NCBI GenBank assembly: GCA_964500675.1 | Contig: CAZCNY010000006.1 | Coordinates: 186,001 to 250,000 of the forward strand | Length of the DNA stretch: 64,000 bases | Reading direction: 5' to 3' | DNA from: CAMLJR01 sp964500675 | Lineage (GTDB): Bacteria; Pseudomonadota; Gammaproteobacteria; Pseudomonadales; CAMLJR01 | Shown here: one piece after another, positions 19,883-28,514 of the stretch | Layout: every line of letters starts with the position of its first letter | How positions within the stretch are numbered: the first letter of the stretch is position 1 | Notes under the pieces: generated by a model | What the model saw: the letters and a program-made list of their open reading frames with translations, nothing else | What the model was told of the DNA's origin: nothing | Databases searched by the model: none | Position numbers and translations under genes: made by a program

Positions 19883-21727
19883 ATGAAAACCGTTTTGATC
19901 GTCGATGACAAGGAAGAAAATATTTATTACCTGCGCGCGTTGCTGAGCGGCAATGGTTATGCGGTGACAACGGCGCGGCACGGCGCCGAGGCGCTGGTGA
20001 AAGCGCGGCACGAAAAACCCGACGCAATAATTTCCGACCTGTTGATGCCCGTCATGGACGGCTACACGCTGCTGCGGCATTGGAAAGTCGACGTCAATCT
20101 CAAGCACATTCCATTTGTTGTCTACACCGCGACTTACACCGAAGCCGAGGATGAAAAACTCGCGCTGAGTCTCGGCGCCGACGCGTTCATACTGAAACCC
20201 TGCGAGCCGGAAGATTTCATGTCGACGCTGCGCGACGTGCTCGCCAGATCCGCTACGGGCGCAGCGCCGCGCGCGCATCCCGAGCCGAAAAATGAAGGCG
20301 AGTTGCTCGCGCTTTACAGCGAAACATTGATTCGCAAGCTCGAAGAAAAAACCTTGCAGCTCGAAGAAGCGAATCGCGAATTGAAGCGCGACATCGCGCG
20401 TCGCAAAGCCGCCGAAGAAAAAATCGAGCAGCTGGCGTTTTACGATCCATTGACCGGATTGCCGAATCGGCGCTTATTCAACGATCGTCTCAAACATTGT
20501 TTTGCCGCGAGCAATCGCCATCGCGGGTACGGCGCGCTGCTGTTCATCGATCTCGACAATTTTAAAACGCTCAACGACACCAAGGGGCACACGACCGGCG
20601 ACGAGCTGCTCGTGATCGCGGCGACGCGCCTAAAATCCTGCATGCGCGAAGGCGAAACGATCGCGCGTCTGGGCGGCGATGAATTCGTCGCGATCTTGGA
20701 AAATTTGGGCGACGAACCCGATCATGCCGCAAGCAGCGCCGAAATGGTCGGCCATAAATTTTTATCCGCACTGAGTCAGCCTTATGTACTGCTCGGCCAG
20801 GAATATCTGGGCACGGCGAGTATCGGTATCAGTCTGTTTCACGCGCAGGAAGTCAGCACGGATGAGCTGTTAATGCGTGCGGATTCGGCGATGTATCAAG
20901 CCAAAAACAAGGGCCGCAACACGCTGCGTTTCTACGATCCTGCCATGCAGACAGCGCTTGAGTCGCGCCTGGAAATGGAAAAGGATTTGCGCGCGGGCCT
21001 CGCGGAAAATCAATTCCAACTTTTTTACCAACCGCAGGTGAACGAAGACGGCGCAATTTTCGGCGCGGAAGCGTTGATTCGCTGGCAGTCGCCGCAAAGG
21101 GGATTCGTCACGCCGTTTGAATTTATTCCACTGGCCGAAGACATGGGGCTGATACTGCCGATCGGCAAGTGGGTGTTGGAAACCGCGTGCGATCGACTCA
21201 AGGCCTGGGAAAACGATCCGCTGACCGCGAAATTGCAACTGGCCGTGAATGTCAGCGCGCGGCAATTGCACGAGGATTATTTTACCGAGCACGTGCTCGA
21301 AACAATCGCCAGGAAAAAAATCAATCCCGCCCTTCTCAAACTCGAACTGACGGAGAGCATGGTGCTGGATGAGGTCGATAGCGTCATCGCGAAAATGCGC
21401 ACCCTGCGCAATGCCGGCGTGTGTTTCGCGATGGATGATTTCGGCACGGGCTATTCATCGCTTTCGTATTTGACGCGATTACCGCTGAGCCAATTAAAAA
21501 TCGACCGCTCGTTCGTCAACAACATCGGCGTGCAGCACGGCGACGCCGTAATCGTGCAAACCATCATCGGCATGGCGAACAACCTCGGCATAGACGTGAT
21601 CGCCGAAGGCGTGGAAACGCAAGAGCAACACGATTTCCTGCGAAAAAATGGCTGTAGCTTTTTCCAGGGTTATCTGTTCGGCAAGCCGATGCCGATGCTC
21701 GATTTTGAACAGATGTTAAAAAAATGA
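19883..21727 (+). CDS. REC-GGDEF-EAL cyclic di-GMP turnover protein
   Basis: 614 residues. Receiver at 1-120 with Asp52; coiled coil about 135-183; GGDEF domain with the motif intact at 264-268; EAL domain from about 365 with EAL at 396-398, NVSARQL, ELTES, DDFGTGYSSL, KIDRSFV and AEGVET all intact. Both synthetic and hydrolytic sites therefore look usable. The I-site is REGE instead of RxxD, so product inhibition of the cyclase is probably lost. It is the presumed output of the upstream kinase and receiver. A strong hairpin follows its stop. Confidence 0.93.
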   Translation: MKTVLIVDDKEENIYYLRALLSGNGYAVTTARHGAEALVKARHEKPDAIISDLLMPVMDGYTLLRHWKVDVNLKHIPFVVYTATYTEAEDEKLALSLGADAFILKPCEPEDFMSTLRDVLARSATGAAPRAHPEPKNEGELLALYSETLIRKLEEKTLQLEEANRELKRDIARRKAAEEKIEQLAFYDPLTGLPNRRLFNDRLKHCFAASNRHRGYGALLFIDLDNFKTLNDTKGHTTGDELLVIAATRLKSCMREGETIARLGGDEFVAILENLGDEPDHAASSAEMVGHKFLSALSQPYVLLGQEYLGTASIGISLFHAQEVSTDELLMRADSAMYQAKNKGRNTLRFYDPAMQTALESRLEMEKDLRAGLAENQFQLFYQPQVNEDGAIFGAEALIRWQSPQRGFVTPFEFIPLAEDMGLILPIGKWVLETACDRLKAWENDPLTAKLQLAVNVSARQLHEDYFTEHVLETIARKKINPALLKLELTESMVLDEVDSVIAKMRTLRNAGVCFAMDDFGTGYSSLSYLTRLPLSQLKIDRSFVNNIGVQHGDAVIVQTIIGMANNLGIDVIAEGVETQEQHDFLRKNGCSFFQGYLFGKPMPMLDFEQMLKK

Positions 21728-21731
21728 AGCT

Positions 21732-21771
21732 TTAACTGCTACGTGAGTTCGCGCGCTCACGTAGCAGTTAA
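21732..21771. terminator. Long perfect hairpin between convergent genes
   Basis: A 16-bp perfect inverted repeat (21732-21747 with 21756-21771; arms begin TTAACTGCTACGTGAG) around an 8-base loop TTCGCGCG lies directly after the REC-GGDEF-EAL stop and before the convergent flavin reductase gene. It could end transcription from both sides. On the plus strand no U-run follows immediately; on the minus strand a T7 run appears about 8 bases past the stem. It could equally be a stabilising 3' structure or operator. Confidence 0.6.
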
Positions 21772-21818
21772 TAATTACGAACCATTGTCGCCAACGCAAC
21801 CAATTGTGTGGAAAAACC

Positions 21819-22391
21819 TTAGAGCATTTCCTTTCGCGAAGCGGCATACGTAACAAAACCTTCGATAAACCGGCGAACATTTTCGCGCATGGCTTCGTCT
21901 TTGAGATCGCCGTTTTCATCGAATACGGTTGCAGCGCGCGAAACCAGTAATGACCCGCCAGCCCACAGCTCCGCTCCCAAGGTATGCACGACCGGCAACC
22001 ACGCGTTTTGCCCCAGCACCGTGCCGAACCCGCCCAGCGATGCGCCGGCGATGGCGACCGGCTTACCGCCGAACACGCGACGAATATCGGCAGCCGGACG
22101 CGACAACCAATCGATCGCATTTTTGGCGACACCGGGAATACTGTGATTGTACTCGGGGCTCACGAGCAGCAAACCGTCGGCACTCGCGATCGCGTCTTTG
22201 AGCCGCGCGACGGGCTCTGGAATTCCCGTCGCGGCTTCTTCATCGCCGTTATAAAGCGGAATACCCGCGATCGATTCTACCTGCATCGCGCTCCCCGCGG
22301 GCATCATCGATGCCGCGATGCGCAGCAATGCAGAATTGTATGAGCCCTGACGCAAGCTACCGGAAACGCCAATCAATGTTATCGTCGCCAT
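21819..22391 (-). CDS. NADPH-dependent FMN reductase (chromate/quinone reductase type)
   Basis: 190 residues with the flavodoxin-like fold. GVSGSLRQGSYNSALLR binds the FMN phosphate, and SPEYNHSIPGVAKNAIDW is the signature of the NAD(P)H:FMN reductase family that includes ChrR, YieF and ArsH-like quinone or azo reductases. It probably reduces quinones or adventitious electrophiles in the cytoplasm using NADPH; the physiological acceptor is not deducible. It is convergent with the signalling operon across the hairpin. Confidence 0.9.
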   Translation of the reverse strand: MATITLIGVSGSLRQGSYNSALLRIAASMMPAGSAMQVESIAGIPLYNGDEEAATGIPEPVARLKDAIASADGLLLVSPEYNHSIPGVAKNAIDWLSRPAADIRRVFGGKPVAIAGASLGGFGTVLGQNAWLPVVHTLGAELWAGGSLLVSRAATVFDENGDLKDEAMRENVRRFIEGFVTYAASRKEML

Positions 22392-22559
22392 TTCTTCACC
22401 GCGTTATCAACGAAAGCGCAAGCGAGCCAACATAAATCCGCAAAGCGACAAACACAAGCGCGCGCTCATTCGATTTCAATGTATGAGATGTCTTGTGTAA
22501 TGACTGAAATATCACATAAGCACTTTTGATTTTTTCGCCATGACAGCGACAATAAATTT

Positions 22560-23042
22560 CTAGTCTCTAAAATTCGTAAACTGCAGCGGCTGTTCCAATT
22601 TCGCTTCGCGCAGCATGGCGATGACTTCCTGCAGATCGTCGCGTTTTTTGCCGGTGACGCGTACTTGCTGATCCTGAATCGCGGTCGTCACTTTCAGTTT
22701 TTTATCTTTGATCATTTTGACGATTTTTTTAGCGAGGTCGGTTTCGAGGCCGTTTTTAAGCGTGATCAATTTTTTCACTTGCTTGCCGGTCGGCTGCAAA
22801 TCGCCGACCTCCATCGCGAGCGGATCGATTTTGCATTTGATGAGACTGCCGCGAAGCATGTCGACCATTTGATCGACCTGGATGTCGGCGTCGGCGAACA
22901 CCGTGACATTGAGCTTGTCGCGCTCGAAGCGCGCGTCGATGCCTTTGAAATCGAAGCGCGTTTCGATCACGCGGCTGGCCTGATCGACGGCGTTGGTGAA
23001 TTGGTGCAGGTCGACTTCTGAAACGACATCGAACGATGGCAT
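22560..23042 (-). CDS. YajQ family cyclic di-GMP-binding protein
   Basis: 160 residues from the ATG at 23042, with GGAGAG upstream; a longer reading frame exists but MPSFDVVSEVDLHQFTNAV is the conserved YajQ N-terminus. The protein has the two-lobed YajQ fold with FDFKGIDARFE and KLKVTTAIQDQQVRVTGKKR. In Xanthomonas the homologue binds cyclic di-GMP and works with a transcription factor; in other bacteria it binds nucleic acid or tRNA. Its presence near two GGDEF genes and two PilZ genes is suggestive only. It is divergent from the ketopantoate reductase gene. Confidence 0.93.
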   Translation of the reverse strand: MPSFDVVSEVDLHQFTNAVDQASRVIETRFDFKGIDARFERDKLNVTVFADADIQVDQMVDMLRGSLIKCKIDPLAMEVGDLQPTGKQVKKLITLKNGLETDLAKKIVKMIKDKKLKVTTAIQDQQVRVTGKKRDDLQEVIAMLREAKLEQPLQFTNFRD

Positions 23043-23122
23043 GGTGCTCTCCTGGTGGCTCTTTCGCAGGCGCGATATTACCATTGCGCCACACGCGATC
23101 AAACGTGACAGCGGAGTAATTC

Positions 23123-24082
23123 GTGGAAAGCGCGCCTTTTTTTGCAAAAGAACGGACACGCTGGCATCTGCTCGGCGCGGGCTCGCTGGGCTGCCTGTTC
23201 GCTGCGTGTTTGCAGCGCGCGGGTGTCGCGCTCGAAATGATCGTGCGCGATGACGTCGCACTGCAACAGCTGCAAGCGAATGGCGGCATCACACTTTTAC
23301 GCGGCACTGGACAGGAATCCAATGGCGAGCGCACGACGATTGCCGTCGCCGCGCAGACCCCGAACACCGTGCGCGCGCCGATCAGACAATTATTGATTTG
23401 CACGAAGGCGCAGCAAACGCTCGCAGCCGTCGCCGCAATAAAATCTCATCTCACCTCGGACGCGCTCATCGTGCTGCTGCAAAACGGCATGGGCGTGCGC
23501 GAGCTTTTGCAAAACGAACTGCCGCGCGCGACGATTCTGCACGCGCTCAGCACCGAAGGCGCATTTCGCAACGCGCGCTTTCATATCGCGCACGCGAGCC
23601 GCGGCGCAACGCTGATCGGCGCGATTGCAGCGGCGCAAAAAAAAATCGCGGAAAACGTCGTGCACGCGCTGCAATGCGAACTGCCGATCACCTATGCGCC
23701 CGATATCGAACGCCGCCTGTGGCTCAAGCTCGCGGTGAACAGCGTTATCAATCCGCTCAGCGCGCTGCACCGCTGTCGCAACGGCGAGTTATTGAAACTC
23801 GATCACATCGACAGCATGGTGACATCGTTGTGCGAAGAATTGGCGCCAGTTGCGCGCGCTGAACGCATCGACTTAACCGCGACGCAAATGCGCGACGAGG
23901 TTTATCGCGTGATGCATGCCACCGCGCAAAATAAATCGTCGATGCGACAAGACATCGAAGCGAGCCGCACCACTGAAATCGATTTCATCAACGGTTTTAT
24001 CGTGCAGCGCGCGCATGCTCACGGTCTTGCGTGTCCGCAGCACGAGCACTTGCTCGCGGCGATCCATGCGCTCGAATCTTGA
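23123..24082 (+). CDS. panE: 2-dehydropantoate 2-reductase (ketopantoate reductase)
   Basis: 319 residues from a GTG at 23123 preceded by GGAG at 23112-23115. It reduces ketopantoate to pantoate with NADPH in pantothenate synthesis. The nucleotide-binding loop LGAGSLGCLFA, the substrate region LLQNGMG, the catalytic lysine segment WLKLAVNSVINPLSA and the glutamate in TTEIDFINGFIV are present. Family assignment is firm; PanE-like proteins include paralogues acting on other 2-oxoacids, so the exact substrate carries some doubt. The B12 riboswitch begins 33 bp after the stop. Confidence 0.88.
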   Translation: MESAPFFAKERTRWHLLGAGSLGCLFAACLQRAGVALEMIVRDDVALQQLQANGGITLLRGTGQESNGERTTIAVAAQTPNTVRAPIRQLLICTKAQQTLAAVAAIKSHLTSDALIVLLQNGMGVRELLQNELPRATILHALSTEGAFRNARFHIAHASRGATLIGAIAAAQKKIAENVVHALQCELPITYAPDIERRLWLKLAVNSVINPLSALHRCRNGELLKLDHIDSMVTSLCEELAPVARAERIDLTATQMRDEVYRVMHATAQNKSSMRQDIEASRTTEIDFINGFIVQRAHAHGLACPQHEHLLAAIHALES

Positions 24083-24115
24083 CATCGCCGCAGCCACTCC
24101 GTAGAGTTCCGCCCC

Positions 24116-24266
24116 GCTGTCCTTGGTGCTCATCGCCGTTCACGGTTGGATGAGATAAATGGGAAGTTGGTGCGTCTTCACAGACAAGGCCAACGCTGCC
24201 CCCGCAACGGTAATCGGTTTCGCGCGTCATGCGAATACTGAAAGCCCGATACCAGCCACCGACAGC
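24116..24266 (+). promoter_or_regulatory. Cobalamin riboswitch (aptamer)
   Basis: The stretch contains the conserved elements in order: GGTGCTCATCG, AATGGGAAGTTGGTG, the core GCTGCCCCCGCAACGGTAA and the B12 box AAGCCCGATACCAGCCACC. The ends GCTGTC (24116-24121) and GACAGC (24261-24266) can form the closing P1 helix. Binding of adenosylcobalamin or a related corrinoid is expected to lower expression of the btuB gene that follows. The element is on the same strand as btuB, and its 3' end is 144 bp ahead of the start codon. Confidence 0.95.
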
Positions 24267-24270
24267 AAAT

Positions 24271-24401
24271 GATTTTCCAAAAACCGCTCTTACGCGGTTT
24301 GAAAATCAAACTACGATGATGCGGAGGGCATCGTCGGTGGCTGCTCTCGTTTCGCTCCCACTTGCCGCTCTCCCTCGTTCGTTTCATGCAACGAATTGAG
24401 G
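24271..24401 (+). promoter_or_regulatory. Riboswitch expression platform and ribosome-site hairpin
   Basis: Three structures are visible. A hairpin pairs GATTTTC (24271-24277) with GAAAATC (24301-24307) and AAACCGC with GCGGTTT inside it. GTCGGTGGCTG at 24333-24343 is an exact 11-base complement of CAGCCACCGAC at 24253-24263, which includes the B12 box and half of P1, so this pairing excludes the folded aptamer. CCTC plus TTCGTT (24373-24383) can pair with AACGAA and GAGG (24390-24401), hiding the GAGG ribosome site of btuB. No U-run follows any of them, so translational control is more likely than termination. Pairing logic is inferred. Confidence 0.7.
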
Positions 24402-24409
24402 ATCTATTT

Positions 24410-26371
24410 ATGTCACGCGTTTATTTAATTCCCGGCTCACTGCTGGCGCTTTGCACAATTGCCGCGCCCGCATTTGCCGCTGTCGTCCACGACAATCTAA
24501 ATCCGCCCGCATTTGAACAAGTGGTTGTCACCGCCACGCGCTCGGAGCAGACCTCGATCGATATTCCGGCCACCATTGTCGTCATCAACGCCGCCGAAAT
24601 CCAACACAGCGGCGCGCAAACGCTGCCCGATCTGCTGCGCAGCCGCGCCGGCATTCAAGTGCAAGATGTCGTCGGCGCCGGCAGCCGCGGTACGACACTC
24701 GTGATGCGCGGCTTCGGCAGCAACGCCGCCAACAACACGCTGATCTTGCTCGATGGAGAAAAACTCAATAACCCATCGCTGGCCGCGCCCGATTTATCGA
24801 GCATTGCATTGAGCGATATCGATCGCATCGAAATCGTTCAGGGCAGCGCCGGTGTTTTATTCGGCGATCAAGCGACCGGCGGCGTGATCAATATCATCAC
24901 CAAGCGCCCGCGGCAACGCGAGATCAATCTCGAAGCGGGGCGCGGTTCGCTCGGCTGGGAATCGTATCGCGCCAGTATCGGTGAAGGCTTCGATAATGGC
25001 ATCGCCTATCGTTTGAGCGCTGAGCATCGGCTGGCCGACAATTATCGCGACAACAACAACAGCAATTACAGCAACGTCAATTTCGGTGGCAGTTATACGC
25101 GCGAGAATGTGCGGCTATTCGCGGAAGCGCAACAGGTCAACGACGATCTGCATTTGCCCGGCGCATTGGATCCCGCGCAAATCGAACAAGATCGCCGCCA
25201 GACGGATGCCGCAAATTCAAATGATTTCAGCGATCGCGACACCCATCGCTATCGCGTCGGCTCCGCGATAACGTTGAATCCGCAATGGCAATTCGCCATC
25301 GAATACAGCTACCGCGATATGGATGGCAAAGGCGCGCTGTACGCCACACCATTTACCGAAGCGGTGACGACCAAGGCGCTGACACCACGCTTGCTCGGCA
25401 ATTTCGCCACACCGTTTGGCGCGACATTGCTGACATTGGGTTACGATCAATACGACAGCAGCTATCACTACGGTTCATCGTATTACCCGAAGAATGCCGC
25501 GCAAACGCTCAGGGACGAATACGCGCAATTAATTGTGCCGATTTATACCGATCTCACCGCGACGGTGGGCGGCCGCGCGAGTCACGCCGAGCAAAGCAAT
25601 CATCTCGATCAATTATCGGAATCCGATAAAAAATTCGCGTCGAGTTATGGGCTGTCGTATCAGGCGACGGCGCATTGGCGCATCTTCGCGCGCAAAGACA
25701 ATAGTTTTCGCTGGGCCAACGCCGATGAAAATGCATCGACATTGCCCGGCGTCGATTTCTTAAAACCGCAGACGGGCGATTCGCGCGAGCTTGGTACCGA
25801 GTGGCACACGGACAAACTGTTGGCGACGGCGACACTGTACCGCCTATATACCGATAATGAATTGGTATACGACCCCGCGGAAAATAGCGGCATGGGCGCG
25901 AACATCAATTTGCCGCGCTCGCGTCGCGACGGCGTCAACGCGGAAATGCAATGGACGACAACCGACACGGTGTCGCTGCGCGCGAGCGCGGGCTATGTCG
26001 ATGCCGAAGTGACATCGGGAAATTATAAAGGCGAAACGGTGCCGTTCGTGGCCAAATACATCGGCAGCGCCGGCATCGATTGGCAAATCGTGCACGACAT
26101 CGATATTTATTTCGACGCGCAATACACCGGGCGGCGCTATCGCAGCGGCGACGATCCGAATCTATTCGGCGAGCTCGGCGGTTATACCGTGTACAACGCG
26201 AATTTGCGCTGGCAATACCAACACGTGTATGCGACGTTGCGCATCAACAATATCGCCAGCAAAAAATATGAAGGTTTTACTGGCGTATCGATTTCATCCT
26301 ACGGCAACTCTTTTTACGCCTATCCAGCCGCCGAGCGTCAAGCGTTCTTAACGGTCGGCTACAGGTTTTGA
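24410..26371 (+). CDS. btuB: TonB-dependent vitamin B12 receptor BtuB
   Basis: 653 residues from the ATG at 24410, with GAGG at 24398-24401; an upstream TTG frame adds 16 residues but hides the signal peptide MSRVYLIPGSLLALCTIAAP. After it comes the TonB box EQVVVTATRSEQ, a plug domain (about 45-150, ending GVINIITKR) and a beta-barrel ending in a C-terminal Phe. It imports corrinoids across the outer membrane using TonB energy. The upstream cobalamin riboswitch makes the substrate assignment firm. Cobalamin salvage genes follow downstream. Confidence 0.95.
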   Translation: MSRVYLIPGSLLALCTIAAPAFAAVVHDNLNPPAFEQVVVTATRSEQTSIDIPATIVVINAAEIQHSGAQTLPDLLRSRAGIQVQDVVGAGSRGTTLVMRGFGSNAANNTLILLDGEKLNNPSLAAPDLSSIALSDIDRIEIVQGSAGVLFGDQATGGVINIITKRPRQREINLEAGRGSLGWESYRASIGEGFDNGIAYRLSAEHRLADNYRDNNNSNYSNVNFGGSYTRENVRLFAEAQQVNDDLHLPGALDPAQIEQDRRQTDAANSNDFSDRDTHRYRVGSAITLNPQWQFAIEYSYRDMDGKGALYATPFTEAVTTKALTPRLLGNFATPFGATLLTLGYDQYDSSYHYGSSYYPKNAAQTLRDEYAQLIVPIYTDLTATVGGRASHAEQSNHLDQLSESDKKFASSYGLSYQATAHWRIFARKDNSFRWANADENASTLPGVDFLKPQTGDSRELGTEWHTDKLLATATLYRLYTDNELVYDPAENSGMGANINLPRSRRDGVNAEMQWTTTDTVSLRASAGYVDAEVTSGNYKGETVPFVAKYIGSAGIDWQIVHDIDIYFDAQYTGRRYRSGDDPNLFGELGGYTVYNANLRWQYQHVYATLRINNIASKKYEGFTGVSISSYGNSFYAYPAAERQAFLTVGYRF

Positions 26372-26460
26372 TGCCACAAAGACATCGCGTGGTAAATCGA
26401 TTTCGCGACGCGGCATAACGCAGTATCATGCCGCAATCATCGCTCGCCGCAGGTCACGCC

Positions 26461-26958
26461 ATGCAGCACTTCGCCTTATCGCCACTTAAATCGTTATCGC
26501 TTCGCAAGCTCGCCCTGCTCGCCGCGCTAATATTCACGCACGCGGCGCTCGCCGATGGCAACGCCGCGACAGCCGAAGCAAATGGCGCGAATACGATCGT
26601 GCCGCATCGCATCAAATTGCAAACCGGCTTGCAGTACGAAGATATTAAAATCGGCAGCGGCGCTGTCGCGCGCAAGGGTTTAAGCGTCACCGTGCATTAC
26701 ACCGGCTGGCTAAAGACCCGCGACGGCAGCACCGGTCCCAAATTCGATTCGAGCCGCGATCGCGACGAGCCGTTTACCTTTCGCCTCGGCGCCGGGCAGG
26801 TGATTCAAGGCTGGGATCAAGGCGTTGACGGCATGCGCGTCGGCGGCATTCGCAAACTCATCGTGCCGTCGTATCTCGGCTACGGACCGAAAGGCGCGCC
26901 GCCGCAAATTCCACCCAACGCGACGTTGATTTTTGAAGTGGAATTGTTGGGCGTTTAA
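26461..26958 (+). CDS. FKBP-type peptidyl-prolyl cis-trans isomerase, exported
   Basis: 165 residues from the ATG at 26461 (176 from the alternative ATG at 26428). A hydrophobic stretch KLALLAALIFTHAALA is a signal peptide. The FKBP domain runs from about residue 55 with VTVHYTGWLKTRDGS, FTFRLGAGQVIQGWDQGV, MRVGGIRKLIVPSYLGYG and NATLIFEVELLGV, all usual active-site positions. It should speed proline isomerisation in periplasmic proteins. It lies between btuB and cobQ, with short gaps, but has no known role in B12 metabolism. Confidence 0.9.
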   Translation: MQHFALSPLKSLSLRKLALLAALIFTHAALADGNAATAEANGANTIVPHRIKLQTGLQYEDIKIGSGAVARKGLSVTVHYTGWLKTRDGSTGPKFDSSRDRDEPFTFRLGAGQVIQGWDQGVDGMRVGGIRKLIVPSYLGYGPKGAPPQIPPNATLIFEVELLGV

Positions 26959-27033
26959 TCCGGCAGCAGAATTTATCCTTGCTGCTTCTCGCGAATGTTT
27001 CTGTGCATTCATTCAATCGCTGAAATGCCGCGC

Positions 27034-28500
27034 ATGACAAAAACCTTGATGATTCAAGGTGCGACCTCCGATGCCGGAAAAAGTACGCTGGTCACGGGTT
27101 TGTGCCGCGTGCTCGCGCGGCGCGGCGTGAAAGTCGCGCCATTCAAACCGCAAAACATGGCGCTCAACAGCGCAGTGACGATCGACGGCGGCGAAATCGG
27201 GCGCGCGCAGGCCGTGCAGGCGCAGGCGTGTTTTCTTGAGCCGCACACCGATATGAATCCCGTGCTGCTGAAGCCGAATAGCGACACGGGCGCGCAAGTC
27301 ATCATTCACGGCAAGGCGATCGGCGCGATGGACGCGCGCAGCTATCACGATTACAAAACCATGGCGATGAACGCCGTGCTCGCATCGTATCGACGCTTGT
27401 GCGCGCAATACGATGTCATCATTGTCGAAGGTGCGGGCAGCCCCGCCGAAATTAATTTGCGCGATCGCGATATCGCCAACATGGGTTTCGCCGAAGCCGT
27501 CGATTGCCCTGTGCTATTAATTGCCGATATCGATCGCGGCGGTGTGTTCGCGCATCTCGTCGGCACATTGCAATTACTGTCGCCGAGCGAACAGCAGCGC
27601 ATCAAAGGTTTCGTGATCAATCGCTTTCGCGGCGACATCGGCTTACTGCAACCGGGACTCGATTGGCTCGAAGCATATACTCTTGAAAAATACGGGCAGA
27701 AAAAAGTTTTTGGCGTGCTGCCGTATTTAACCGACTGGCACTTGGAAGCCGAAGACGCCATCGCGCAGCAACAAATTCTTGCAGCGGAAAAATCCACCTT
27801 GAAAGTGTGCGTGCCGGTATATCCGCGCATCAGCAATCACACCGATTTCGACGCGCTGCGTTTGCATCCGCAGGTCGATCTGCAAATGGTCGCGCCGAAT
27901 CAGCCGCTACCCGCGTGCGATTTAATCATTCTGCCTGGCTCGAAGAATGTACGCGGCGATTTAGATAAGCTGCGCGAATTCAGCTGGGACAAACAAATCG
28001 CCAAGCATTTGCGCTACGGCGGCAAAGTCATCGGCATCTGCGGCGGCTTTCAGATGCTCGGAAAAATCATCGCCGACCCGCATGGCATTGAGGGCGCGCC
28101 TGGCGCAAGCGGCGGGCTTGATTATCTCGATATCGCCACGACATTGGAGGCCGAGAAACAATTGCACCGCGTCGAAGGTCAATTAACTTTCGGTGCCGAA
28201 AAAGTTTCTGGCTATGAAATTCATTGCGGTATTTCGTCCGGTGTCGGCTTGAAAATACCGCTGTGCAAACTCAGCGAAAAATTTGATGGTGCTATAAGTG
28301 CCGACAATCTAGTCATCGGCACCTACCTGCATGGGCTTTTCGACGAAGCAGAAGCAAGAAATGCGCTGCTGCGCTGGGCTGGATTGAACGAGATCGTTCA
28401 TTTTGATTATCACGCCAAGCGTGAAGTAGATATTGAGCGGTTGGCGGATTGTGTCGCCGACAACCTGGACTGGCCACGGCTTGAGGAGCTACTCGCGTAG
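27034..28500 (+). CDS. cobQ: Cobyric acid synthase
   Basis: 488 residues from the ATG at 27034 (a second ATG at 27025 is possible). The start MTKTLMIQGATSDAGKST contains the P-loop of the synthetase domain; FKPQNMALNSAVT and PVLLKPNSDTGAQVI are family-specific. The C-terminal glutamine amidotransferase domain has the nucleophile Cys336 in GICGGFQML and a histidine in YLHGLFDE. The enzyme amidates positions b, d, e and g of adenosylcobyrinic a,c-diamide to give cobyric acid. No upstream corrin-ring genes are in the window, so it may serve salvage of incomplete corrinoids. argD is convergent, 14 bp away. Confidence 0.96.
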   Translation: MTKTLMIQGATSDAGKSTLVTGLCRVLARRGVKVAPFKPQNMALNSAVTIDGGEIGRAQAVQAQACFLEPHTDMNPVLLKPNSDTGAQVIIHGKAIGAMDARSYHDYKTMAMNAVLASYRRLCAQYDVIIVEGAGSPAEINLRDRDIANMGFAEAVDCPVLLIADIDRGGVFAHLVGTLQLLSPSEQQRIKGFVINRFRGDIGLLQPGLDWLEAYTLEKYGQKKVFGVLPYLTDWHLEAEDAIAQQQILAAEKSTLKVCVPVYPRISNHTDFDALRLHPQVDLQMVAPNQPLPACDLIILPGSKNVRGDLDKLREFSWDKQIAKHLRYGGKVIGICGGFQMLGKIIADPHGIEGAPGASGGLDYLDIATTLEAEKQLHRVEGQLTFGAEKVSGYEIHCGISSGVGLKIPLCKLSEKFDGAISADNLVIGTYLHGLFDEAEARNALLRWAGLNEIVHFDYHAKREVDIERLADCVADNLDWPRLEELLA

Positions 28501-28514
28501 CCCCCCCTATCGCT

